Below are positions 31,519-38,551 of a stretch of DNA of 64,000 nucleotides, piece by piece; within the stretch, counting starts at the first letter, position 1; every line of letters begins with the position of its first letter. The notes beneath the pieces were generated by a model. That model worked only from the letters and a program-made list of their open reading frames with translations. It was not told the origin of the DNA and did no database searches. The stretch is from Sediminihabitans luteus (GTDB taxonomy: Bacteria; Actinomycetota; Actinomycetes; Actinomycetales; Cellulomonadaceae). The stretch lies in the NCBI RefSeq assembly GCF_002797595.1, contig NZ_PGFE01000002.1, positions 540,337-604,336 of the forward strand, in the 5' to 3' direction. A program made the position numbers and the translations under genes.

Positions 31519-33237
31519 GTGCGAAGCACAGCGCAGCGGATCACCGTGTCCTCGATCCTGGCGGGCGCCCTCGTCCTGGGCGCCGCCGGCGCGTACGCGA
31601 GCGGCACCGACCTCACGGGCCACGGCGACGCACGCCGACTGAGCGGCGACCAGACCAGCGCGGTCAAGGCCGAGGTCAAGGGCGGCAAGGCCAAGAACGT
31701 CATCCTGCTCATCGGCGACGGCATGGGCGACTCCGAGATCACGATCGCCCGCAACTACGCCTACGGCGCCGCGGGCCGCCTGCCCGGCATCGACGCCATG
31801 CCGATGACCGGCCAGTACACGACCTACTCGCTCGACCCGAGCAACGGCAAGCCCGACTACGTCACGGACTCCGCGGCGTCCGGCAGCGGGTGGGCGACCG
31901 GCACCAAGACGTACAACGGCGCGATCTCCGTCGACGTCGACGGCGTCGCGCAGAAGTCGATCCTCGAGATCGCCAAGGCCAACGGCCTGCGCACGGGCGA
32001 CGTGTCGACCGCCGAGCTGCAGGACGCCACCCCGGCGGTGCTCGTCTCGCACGTGACGAGCCGCAGCTGCTACTCGCCGACCTCGACCGCGGCCAAGTGC
32101 CCGACGAACGCGCTCGAGAACGGCGGCGCCGGGTCGATCACCGAGCAGCTGCTCGACGCACGCCCCGACGTCACGCTCGGCGGCGGCGCGGCGTCGTTCG
32201 CCGACACCGCCCGCGCCGGGCAGTGGAAGGGCAAGACCCTCGCCGCGCAGGCCACCGCGCGCGGCTTCCAGGTCGTCGACGACGCCGCAGGCCTCGACGC
32301 GGTCACGCGCGCCGACCAGACCAAGCCCGTCCTGGGGCTCTTCACGGCCGGGAACATGCCGACCGTGTGGCAGGGCCCGGCCGCTACGCGCACCGGCGGC
32401 ACCGAGCCCGCCGTGACGTGCACCGAGAACCCCGCGCACACGTCCGAGGTGCCCACGCTCGAGGCCATGACGACCAAGGCCATCGACCTGCTCGACGCCC
32501 CGGGGGCGAAGAAGGGCTTCTTCCTGCAGGTCGAGGGCGCGAGCATCGACAAGCAGGACCACGCCGCGAACCCGTGCGCGCAGATCGGTGAGACGGTCGA
32601 CTTCGACCACGCCGTGTCCACGGCACTCGAGTTCGCCAAGGCCGACGGGAACACCCTCGTGGTCGTCACCGCCGACCACGGTCACTCGAGCCAGATCGTG
32701 TACCCGAACTCGACCACGCCGGGCCTGACCCGCACCCTGACCACGGTCGACGGCCAGCCCATGACGATCGCGTACGGCACGGCCGACGAGGGCGGGTCGC
32801 AGGACCACACAGGCACCCAGGTGCGCGTCGCCGGGTACGGGCCGGGCGCGGCGAACGTCGTCGGCCTCACCGACCAGACGGACCTGTTCTTCACGATGCG
32901 CGACGCCCTGCGCCTCGACGACTCCCTCGATCTGCCCGGCGCCCCGGAGATCCGCAACGTGTCCGTCTCCGACGGCGCGGTGCTCTCGGGCCGCAAGAAG
33001 ATCGTCGTCACGCTCGACGCGAGCCCGAAGTACACGTACATCGAGCTCAACAAGGCCGGCGTGTGGAAGACCGACAACACCAAGGCCCCCGGCAGCACCA
33101 ACGCCGGCAGCAAGCCGACCCTCGTGATCGACACGCGCGACTACCCGAACGGCACCTACGGGCTCAAGATCGACGCCGTGGGCATCGACGGGCGCACCAC
33201 CGAGAAGACGATCTCGTTCGAGATCCGCAACCGCTGA
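31519..33237 (+). CDS. phoA: Secreted alkaline phosphatase, PhoA family
   Basis: 572-residue exported phosphomonoesterase. A signal peptide covers residues 1-33 (hydrophobic [17 protein letters not shown], cleavage near AYA-SG). The catalytic domain shows the metal-binding [10 protein letters not shown], the nucleophile serine in [19 protein letters not shown] (near residue 117) and histidines in [14 protein letters not shown] and TADHGHSSQ. The last 100 residues form a beta domain ([20 protein letters not shown]) that could mediate wall or surface attachment. GTG with AAGGAG upstream. Scavenges phosphate outside the cell; PhoP control is inferred from the repeats upstream. Confidence 0.93.
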   Translation: MRSTAQRITVSSILAGALVLGAAGAYASGTDLTGHGDARRLSGDQTSAVKAEVKGGKAKNVILLIGDGMGDSEITIARNYAYGAAGRLPGIDAMPMTGQYTTYSLDPSNGKPDYVTDSAASGSGWATGTKTYNGAISVDVDGVAQKSILEIAKANGLRTGDVSTAELQDATPAVLVSHVTSRSCYSPTSTAAKCPTNALENGGAGSITEQLLDARPDVTLGGGAASFADTARAGQWKGKTLAAQATARGFQVVDDAAGLDAVTRADQTKPVLGLFTAGNMPTVWQGPAATRTGGTEPAVTCTENPAHTSEVPTLEAMTTKAIDLLDAPGAKKGFFLQVEGASIDKQDHAANPCAQIGETVDFDHAVSTALEFAKADGNTLVVVTADHGHSSQIVYPNSTTPGLTRTLTTVDGQPMTIAYGTADEGGSQDHTGTQVRVAGYGPGAANVVGLTDQTDLFFTMRDALRLDDSLDLPGAPEIRNVSVSDGAVLSGRKKIVVTLDASPKYTYIELNKAGVWKTDNTKAPGSTNAGSKPTLVIDTRDYPNGTYGLKIDAVGIDGRTTEKTISFEIRNR

Positions 33238-33256
33238 TCCCCGGCCACCCGGGCGC

Positions 33257-33290
33257 GACGCCCGCTCCCCGCGTGCGGGGGGCGGGCGTC
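33257..33290 (+). terminator. Terminator after alkaline phosphatase
   Basis: 16-base arms (33257-33272, 33275-33290) pairing with a single G-T wobble, followed by GTCCT. It lies 19 bases after the stop. Confidence 0.82.
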
Positions 33291-33328
33291 GTCCTACCCT
33301 GGGGTGAGCCCACCAGCGAGGAGCCGAC

Positions 33329-33481
33329 ATGAGTGCACCCACCCCGCCCGAACCGTCCGCGGTGAGCGACGAGATCCTGCGCGAGCACCCCGAGTTCGCC
33401 GAGCCCCACATGCTCGAGGACGACGAGAGCGTGCCCCCGCGCCCCGAGGAGGAGGTCGCGGACGCCGTCCGCGACCGGTGA
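33329..33481 (+). CDS. Small acidic protein, 50 aa
   Basis: Unrecognised short protein starting MSAPTPPEPSAVSDEILREH and ending EEEVADAVRDR. It is strongly acidic (16 Asp/Glu in 50) with no cysteine or membrane segment. CGAGGAG lies six bases before the ATG, and perfect terminator hairpins lie on both sides (33257-33290 and 33489-33520), so it looks like a monocistronic gene rather than chance. A TACCCT hexamer at 33295-33300 could be its -10. Function unknown. Confidence 0.6.
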   Translation: MSAPTPPEPSAVSDEILREHPEFAEPHMLEDDESVPPRPEEEVADAVRDR

Positions 33482-33488
33482 ACGCCAC

Positions 33489-33520
33489 ACCGCGCCACGC
33501 CCCGCAGGGCGTGGCGCGGT
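33489..33520. terminator. Terminator between small ORF and cls
   Basis: Perfect 14-base arms (33489-33502, 33507-33520) with a CGCA loop, between convergent genes. Confidence 0.82.
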
Positions 33521-33521
33521 G

Positions 33522-33585
33522 AGTACGACAGCAGGTGAGTGCTACATCGGGAGAGTGTTATAGCGGGAAAGTGTTACAGCAGGGG
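33522..33585. repeat. Four degenerate 16-base tandem repeats
   Basis: Units at 33522, 33538, 33554 and 33570: AGTACGACAGCAGGTG, AGTGCTACATCGGGAG, AGTGTTATAGCGGGAA, AGTGTTACAGCAGGGG. The last unit overlaps the final codons of cls. The array is richer in A/T than its surroundings and lies right after a terminator. Confidence 0.6.
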
Positions 33586-34860
33586 GCGCAGGGGGCGCAG
33601 CGAGATCTCCGAGAGCTTGGCGACCACGGGGCGCGAGACCCACTCGTCGAGGGTGAGCTCGCGGCAGTTCGTCAGGTCGGTGTCGAACACGTCCTGCATG
33701 CGCGCCGCGAGGCCCTCGTCGACGATCTCGATGTTGACCTCGTAGTTGCCGGTCAGCGACAGCCGGTCGATGTTCGCGGTGCCGATCGTGGTCCAGGCCC
33801 CGTCGATCGTCATGGTCTTGGCGTGCACCATGGCGTCGCGGAACAAGAAGATGCGCACCCCGCCGTCGAGCAGCGTCGTGAAGTGCCCGCGCGAGAGCCA
33901 GTCGGCGAGCACGTGGTTGGACCGCTCGGGCACGACCACCCGCACGTCGACGCCGCGCGCGGCCGCGACGAGCAGCCCGTCGAGGATCTCCGCGTCGGGG
34001 ATGAAGTACGCCTGGGTGATCGAGATGCGGTCGGTCGAGCGGTCGATCGCGTCGAGGTACATGTTGCGGATCGGGAACGTCAGGTGCGCGGGAGCGTTGC
34101 GCGCGGCGCGCACGTGCGGGTCCCACACGGGCGAGCCCGGGTCCTCCAGCGGCGGCTGCGTCGCGTCCCGGTTGACGTTCCAGAAGTCGACGAACGCGTT
34201 GCGCAGCTCCCACACGGCCGGGCCGGTCAGGCGGCAGTGCGTGTCGCGCCACTGGTTCGCGTAGTCCGCGCCGATGTTGTACCCGCCGACGAACCCGACC
34301 TCGTCGTCGACCACGAGGATCTTGCGGTGGTCACGGCCGGACTTGCGCACGTTGAGCGCGAGTATCCCGGGGCGGAACACCGGGAACCGGATGACGTGCA
34401 CCTGCGGGGAGAACGTCAGGAACTTGCGCGGCACGACGAGGTTCGCGAACCCGTCGTAGACCACGAACACGTCGACGCCGCGCGCGGCGGCGTCCTCGAT
34501 CGCGTCCTTGAACTCGCGCCCGACCTGGTCGTCCTTCCAGATGTACGACTCGATCATCACGGTGCGCTGCGCCCCGCGGATCGCGGCGAGCATGTCGGCG
34601 AACAGGTCCTCGCCGTACGTGTACACGCGCGCGCTGTTGTCCCCGACGTTCGTGTCGCTCGGGGGAGTGATGGGGAACTTGCCGGACAGCGGCCGCGAGC
34701 GCCGTCGGATCATGTCCGAGACGGTGATCGCGCCGGCGACGGCGAACGGGACCGCGGCCGCGACGAGCGCCGTGCGGGTCACGACCTTGCGGGCACGCTC
34801 GGTCAGGGGGCGGCCGGGGGTGATGGTGGGCAGCAGCGAGGCGAGGTAGTCATCGGGCAC
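33574..34860 (-). CDS. Phospholipase D-type cardiolipin synthase-like protein
   Basis: 428-residue membrane enzyme of the PLD superfamily. An amino-terminal hydrophobic segment (VVTRTALVAAAVPFAVAGA) is followed by two catalytic repeats: GRDHRKILVVDDEVGFVGG (near residue 193) and VHAKTMTIDGAWTTIGTAN (near residue 365). This arrangement is that of bacterial cardiolipin synthases; a generic phosphodiesterase cannot be excluded. The GTG start lies seven bases after a TAGTCT -10 (34868-34873 on the - strand), another leaderless pattern. Confidence 0.88.
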   Translation of the reverse strand: MPDDYLASLLPTITPGRPLTERARKVVTRTALVAAAVPFAVAGAITVSDMIRRRSRPLSGKFPITPPSDTNVGDNSARVYTYGEDLFADMLAAIRGAQRTVMIESYIWKDDQVGREFKDAIEDAAARGVDVFVVYDGFANLVVPRKFLTFSPQVHVIRFPVFRPGILALNVRKSGRDHRKILVVDDEVGFVGGYNIGADYANQWRDTHCRLTGPAVWELRNAFVDFWNVNRDATQPPLEDPGSPVWDPHVRAARNAPAHLTFPIRNMYLDAIDRSTDRISITQAYFIPDAEILDGLLVAAARGVDVRVVVPERSNHVLADWLSRGHFTTLLDGGVRIFLFRDAMVHAKTMTIDGAWTTIGTANIDRLSLTGNYEVNIEIVDEGLAARMQDVFDTDLTNCRELTLDEWVSRPVVAKLSEISLRPLRPLL

Positions 34861-34867
34861 GCACCGA

Positions 34868-34873
34868 AGACTA
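34868..34873 (-). promoter_or_regulatory. -10 element (TAGTCT) for leaderless cls-like mRNA
   Basis: TAGTCT on the - strand, seven bases, then the GTG at 34860. Confidence 0.5.
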
Positions 34874-35091
34874 CGGGGCGTGGCGGGTGTCCACCGGTCG
34901 AACGGTGCCGCACGACGGCGCGTCCGAGGGTGATCTGTCCGGTGCTTCGTGCTGGACGATGCGTTTGTCCCAGAACGATCCTGCGGGCCGTCCGCAGATC
35001 CGGTCCCGCGGGTCCGGCGGCCCCGAACTTCTGGGTGGCTCCGCCGAGCAGGGCTGCCGAGTCGCTCCGGGGGAGAGGGGGACCCGTCGGA

Positions 35092-35107
35092 TCGAACGCC
35101 TGTTCGA
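35092..35107. promoter_or_regulatory. LexA (SOS) box, perfect consensus
   Basis: TCGAAC-GCCT-GTTCGA, an exact match to the actinobacterial LexA operator TCGAAC-N4-GTTCGA. It is 58 bases upstream of the tyrosine recombinase start and about 45 bases before its -10. The divergent cls-like gene is 231 bases away. The rest of the 305-base gap 34861-35165 shows nothing recognised. Confidence 0.8.
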
Positions 35108-35152
35108 ATGCGGTCCGTGACATTGAACTACCCGATAACAGGTCTTTTCAGG

Positions 35153-35158
35153 TAAAGT
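35153..35158 (+). promoter_or_regulatory. -10 element (TAAAGT) for recombinase mRNA
   Basis: TAAAGT, seven bases, then the GTG at 35166 with no Shine-Dalgarno sequence. It sits just downstream of the LexA box. Confidence 0.55.
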
Positions 35159-35165
35159 CCGTTTC

Positions 35166-36140
35166 GTGGTCTTCGACGTGGTTCCTTCCGGTCGGACGGC
35201 GGCGGCCGACGTCCGCCTCGACCGCGCCCACCGCCGGTGGCTGGCCGGGCTCGCACCCTCGACCCGGCGCGGGTACTCCGCGGACGTCGCCGCCTGGCTC
35301 GCATGGTGCGCCGCGCACGGTGTCGACGCCGGGCACCCGTCGGGGCGCGACCTGGGGGAGTACCTCGACACCCTCGCCGACACCGTGTCGATCGCGACCC
35401 GCGCGCGCCGCCTGGCCGCCGTCCGCTCGTTCTACGCGTGGGCCCGCGACGAGGGAGCGAGCGACGCGGACCCGAACCCGCCGCGGCGCTCCACACCCCG
35501 GGTGCGCGGCCTGGACGCCGCCCGCCTCGGCGGGCTGTCCGCGACCGAGGCCCGCACCCTCATGAGCGCCGCCGACGCCCACCACCCCCGCTCGGCCGCG
35601 CTCGTCGCGTTGCTGCTGACCACCGGGCTGCGCATCTCCGAGGCCCTGAGCGTCAGCGTCGGGGACCTGCGCCCCGACACCCACGGCCGCGTCCTGCTCA
35701 CCGTGACGGGCAAGGGCTCCAAGGTCCGCACCGTCGTCGTGCCCGAGCTCGCCGCGCACCGCTGCACCGTCATCGCCGGCCAGCGCGGGCGCACCGCCGC
35801 GCTGTTCGTGACCCGCACCGGCAAGCGGTGGAGCGCCGACGAGGCCCGCGACCACCTCGCCCGCCTCGGGCGACGCTGCGGCCTCATGGGCCTGCACCCG
35901 CACGCCCTGCGGCACACCGCCGCGACCCTGGCGCTCGCGGGCGGCACCAACATCGAGGCCGTGCGCGCGATGCTCGGGCACGCCTCGCTCGCCACCACCC
36001 AGCGGTACGTCACCGCGGCCGGAGCGCTCGACGCCTCACCCGCCGAGGCGTTGGCCGCGCAGTTCGTCGCACCGACCGCCAGCGAGCCGACCGCTAGTGG
36101 GGAGCAAGCCCCCGCGGCGGGCGGAACTTCGACGACATGA
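35166..36140 (+). CDS. Tyrosine recombinase, LexA box upstream
   Basis: 324-residue site-specific recombinase of the XerC/XerD/phage-integrase class. The amino half is a SAM-like core-binding domain (STRRGYSADVAAWLAWC); the catalytic half has the arginine in TTGLRISEALS, the beta-hairpin lysine in TGKGSKVRT, HALRHTAATLA, LGHASLATTQ and the nucleophile in QRYVTAAG. All catalytic residues are present. It is expressed from a -10 seven bases before the GTG, with a perfect SOS box above. Its last 47 bases overlap the convergent acetyltransferase. It lies 6 kb from the dif site; the real target is unknown. Confidence 0.92.
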   Translation: MVFDVVPSGRTAAADVRLDRAHRRWLAGLAPSTRRGYSADVAAWLAWCAAHGVDAGHPSGRDLGEYLDTLADTVSIATRARRLAAVRSFYAWARDEGASDADPNPPRRSTPRVRGLDAARLGGLSATEARTLMSAADAHHPRSAALVALLLTTGLRISEALSVSVGDLRPDTHGRVLLTVTGKGSKVRTVVVPELAAHRCTVIAGQRGRTAALFVTRTGKRWSADEARDHLARLGRRCGLMGLHPHALRHTAATLALAGGTNIEAVRAMLGHASLATTQRYVTAAGALDASPAEALAAQFVAPTASEPTASGEQAPAAGGTSTT

Positions 36141-36621
36141 CGGTGCAGGTGCGGCCGCCGTCGCCGACGCCGTCCGCCTCGCGGGTCATGCCGATCTTCT
36201 CCGCCACGCGTCGTGAGGCCACGTTCGCCGGCGCGATGATCGCGACGAGCTCGTCCGCGCCGATCACGTCCCGGGCCAGGTCGCGGCACGCGGCCGCCGC
36301 CTCGCTCGCGTACCCCCGGCCTTGCAGCTCGCGACGCACGTGGTAGCCGACCTCGAGGCGACGCACACCGTCGACGCGCTGCCACGTGAGCCCGCAGTCA
36401 CCGACGAACTCGCCCGCCCGGGTCTCGACGATCCACAGCCCGTACCCGTGCTCGGCGTAGTTCGTCAGGTTCCAGTCGATCCACGCGCGGGCCTCGTCCC
36501 GAGTCTTCGGGGCCGGGTAGTGCGCCATGACCTGCGGGTCACCCAGCAGGGCGGCCATCGCGTCGACGTCGGCCCGGGTCATCTCACGAAGACGCAGGCG
36601 GGCCGTGTCGGGGGGAAGCAT
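36094..36621 (-). CDS. GNAT N-acetyltransferase (RimJ/RimL type)
   Basis: 175-residue acetyltransferase. The fold is recognised from TARLRLREMTRADVDAMAAL at the start, WIVETRAGEFVGDCGL and the acetyl-CoA loop VRRELQGRGYASEAAAA, then NVASRRVAEKIGM. The RimJ/RimL layout suggests acetylation of a protein amino terminus or a small amine, not resolved here. Its 3' end overlaps the convergent recombinase gene by 47 bases. Confidence 0.88.
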   Translation of the reverse strand: MLPPDTARLRLREMTRADVDAMAALLGDPQVMAHYPAPKTRDEARAWIDWNLTNYAEHGYGLWIVETRAGEFVGDCGLTWQRVDGVRRLEVGYHVRRELQGRGYASEAAAACRDLARDVIGADELVAIIAPANVASRRVAEKIGMTREADGVGDGGRTCTVMSSKFRPPRGLAPH

Positions 36622-36644
36622 GTCCCGAACCTACCGAACGCCGG

Positions 36645-36650
36645 TAGCCT
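36645..36650 (+). promoter_or_regulatory. -10 element (TAGCCT) for leaderless acetyltransferase mRNA
   Basis: TAGCCT, six bases, then the ATG at 36657. Confidence 0.55.
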
Positions 36651-36656
36651 ACGGCG

Positions 36657-37262
36657 ATGCCCCGCGACGTCGATTCCCCTGACGAGTCCTGCGCCCAGGC
36701 CCGCGTCGAGTCCTCCACCGCCCCACGATGGCGGGTGCGCGTAGCACAGGCCGCGGACGCCGACGCCATCGCCCGCGTGCACCACGCCTGCTGGGTCGAG
36801 ACCTACACCGGCCTCGTGCCCGAGGAGTTCTGGCAGCGCGGCACCCTCGAGAGCAGGCAGCGCATGTGGACGGCGATCCTCGGGACACCCGCTGCACCCC
36901 GCGACCCCCAGGACGAACGCGCCATCGTCGCCGAGGTCGTCCCCGCGTCCGGAGTCGCCGACATCGTCGGGTTCGCCCTCGCCGGCCCCGCACGCCCCGA
37001 CGACATGACCCGCACGACCGTCGCCGAGCGCCAGCTCAGCGCCCTCTACCTGCTCAAGACCCACCACGGCACCGGCATCGGACAAGCCCTGCTCGACGCC
37101 GCCCTCCCAGACACCGCGAGCATCCAGCTCGGCGTCGTCGAGGACAACCCCCGCGCCGTCGCGTTCTACACCCGCAACGGGTTCGTCCCCGACGGCGCTC
37201 GCGGGCGACTCGACTGGTTCGGTGGGCTCACCGAGATCCGGATGGTGCGCGCGGCGCGGTGA
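36657..37262 (+). CDS. GNAT N-acetyltransferase
   Basis: 201-residue acetyltransferase of a different GNAT subgroup from its divergent neighbour. After a 24-residue tail come VRVAQAADADAIARVHHACW and the family YTGLVPEEFW, the strand-5 LSALYLLKTHHGTGIGQAL with the CoA-binding loop, and LGVVEDNPRAVAFYTRNGF. Substrate unknown. The ATG is six bases after TAGCCT, so the mRNA is probably leaderless. Confidence 0.9.
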   Translation: MPRDVDSPDESCAQARVESSTAPRWRVRVAQAADADAIARVHHACWVETYTGLVPEEFWQRGTLESRQRMWTAILGTPAAPRDPQDERAIVAEVVPASGVADIVGFALAGPARPDDMTRTTVAERQLSALYLLKTHHGTGIGQALLDAALPDTASIQLGVVEDNPRAVAFYTRNGFVPDGARGRLDWFGGLTEIRMVRAAR

Positions 37263-37316
37263 CCGCACCCACCCGGCGGGCGGCACGCCGCCGGCACCGG
37301 GACGACCCTGGCACGA

Positions 37317-37586
37317 TCACCTGTCGCGCAGCGCCTCGATCAGCTCGGCCTTGCGCATCGACGACCGTCCCTCGACGTCGAGCTCCGCGGCACGCCGGCG
37401 CAGGTCCGCGACCGTCCACTCCTCGTACGCGGGCGCCTCGCCGCCCTTGCGACCCACCGCGCTGCGGGACGACGCGGCCGCGGCGTTCGCGATCCGCGCC
37501 GCCTTCTCCTTCGAGCTGCCCTCGTCCCGCAACTTCTCGTACAGCTCAGGGTCCTTGACGCTCGGACCCGGACGACGTCCCGGCAT
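37317..37586 (-). CDS. Rho-N/SAP-like domain small protein
   Basis: 89-residue protein. Residues 1-50 are basic and hydrophilic (PSVKDPELYEKLRDEGSSKE, KAARIANAAAASS); the last 35 form a Rho-termination-factor amino-domain/SAP-like helix-hairpin (WTVADLRRRAAELDVEG, MRKAELIEALRD), a small nucleic-acid-binding fold. Proteins of this design are frequent in actinobacteria and of unknown role. The ATG at 37586 is chosen over the longer frame because GGGAGGG lies just upstream. It diverges from a DUF6328-like gene across the 15-base repeat array. Confidence 0.8.
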   Translation of the reverse strand: MPGRRPGPSVKDPELYEKLRDEGSSKEKAARIANAAAASSRSAVGRKGGEAPAYEEWTVADLRRRAAELDVEGRSSMRKAELIEALRDR

Positions 37587-37680
37587 GATCCCTCCCCGTG
37601 CTCGACGACCGACCCCACCACTGTGCGCACGCCCGACGCCGCACGCACCCCGGCCCCCGGCCCCCAGCTCGCCAGCGCGG

Positions 37681-37770
37681 CGCTCTGCACCACAGCGCTC
37701 TGCACCACAGCGCTCTGCACCACAGCGCTCTGCACCGTGGCGCTCTGCACCGTGGCGCTCTGCACCGTGG
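37681..37770. repeat. Six 15-base tandem repeats, 3 A-type then 3 B-type
   Basis: Exact 15-base units: three CGCTCTGCACCACAG followed by three CGCTCTGCACCGTGG, differing only in the last four bases. They sit in the 229-base gap between divergent genes, 46 bases before the + strand gene. The block pattern implies recent expansion of two variant units. Confidence 0.85.
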
Positions 37771-37815
37771 CGATCACCGCGTGCGACCACGCACCGCGCA
37801 CGCGACGATCACCCC

Positions 37816-38430
37816 ATGCCCGACCAGCCGATGCGCGACGACACGTCCACGACCGACGACCACCCCCGGCACGACACCCGGCCCCCGACCGACGACGCCC
37901 CGGACTCCACCGCCTCCCCGGTCACCACCGCCCGCGAGCGCCGCGGCGAGACCCGCGAGCAACAGATGGACCGCAACTGGAACGAGCTCCTGCAAGAGCT
38001 CCGCGTCACCCAGACCGGCACCCAGATCCTCACCGGGTTCCTGCTCACCGTCCCGTTCTCCGCCCGCTTCGAGACCCTCGACGACCTCGAACGCACCACG
38101 TACCTCGTCGTGGTCCTGCTGGCCGTCCTCGCCACCGGCCTGCTCGTCGCCCCCGTGAGCGTCCACCGCGTGCTGTTCCGCCGCGAACGCAAGGCCGAGC
38201 TCGTCCACATCGCCGACCGCCTCGCCCGCGCCGGACTCGCCGTCCTGGCCCTGACCATCACCGGCTGCGTCGTCCTGCTCGTCGACGTCGTCCTCGACAC
38301 CCGCGCCGGCACCGTCGCCGGCGTCTGCGTCCTCGCGGCGCTCGCGGTCCTGTGGGTCGTGCTGCCGCTGCGCGTCGCGCACGGGGCGCCGCCGCGCCCT
38401 TCCCCGGAGGACGACGGGGTGCAGCGGTAG
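37816..38430 (+). CDS. DUF6328-like membrane protein
   Basis: 204 residues with an acidic/Thr-rich tail (residues 1-47), a conserved soluble patch (RNWNELLQELRVTQTGTQIL) and four hydrophobic segments (LTGFLLTVPFSA; YLVVVLLAVLATGLLVAP; GLAVLALTITGCVVLLVDVV; GVCVLAALAVLWVVLPL). The NELLQELRVTQTGTQIL..PF pattern is that of a common actinobacterial integral-membrane family with no known function. The ATG at 37816 lacks a strong ribosome site. Confidence 0.78.
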   Translation: MPDQPMRDDTSTTDDHPRHDTRPPTDDAPDSTASPVTTARERRGETREQQMDRNWNELLQELRVTQTGTQILTGFLLTVPFSARFETLDDLERTTYLVVVLLAVLATGLLVAPVSVHRVLFRRERKAELVHIADRLARAGLAVLALTITGCVVLLVDVVLDTRAGTVAGVCVLAALAVLWVVLPLRVAHGAPPRPSPEDDGVQR

Positions 38431-38499
38431 ACCGGGAGGAGCAGGGGTCGTCGCCGAGGCGCCGACCCGGAGCACGAGCACGCACCACCAGGCGAACGA

Positions 38500-38530
38500 C
38501 GCGGGCCCCGACCGACGGTCGGGGCCCGCG
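38500..38530. terminator. Bidirectional terminator, DUF6328 gene / subtilase
   Basis: 14-base arms (38500-38513, 38517-38530) around a GAC loop, GC-rich, followed by CGTCTT on the + side. Shared by convergent genes. Confidence 0.82.
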
Positions 38531-38551
38531 CGTCTTACCGGCGGCACGGGG

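Noticed and set aside
35132..35158. Second dif site (CCGATAAC before the recombinase)
   Set aside because: Only the left eight bases resemble dif; the right arm does not match. More likely part of the promoter.
37681..37770. CRISPR array
   Set aside because: Units are contiguous with no spacers and only 15 bases long; no cas genes.
37623..37815. Possible lipoprotein-like frame through the 15-base repeats (ALCTT/ALCTV run then ITAC)
   Set aside because: The hydrophobic run exists only because of the tandem repeat, and the frame continues as a shadow of the DUF6328-like gene.
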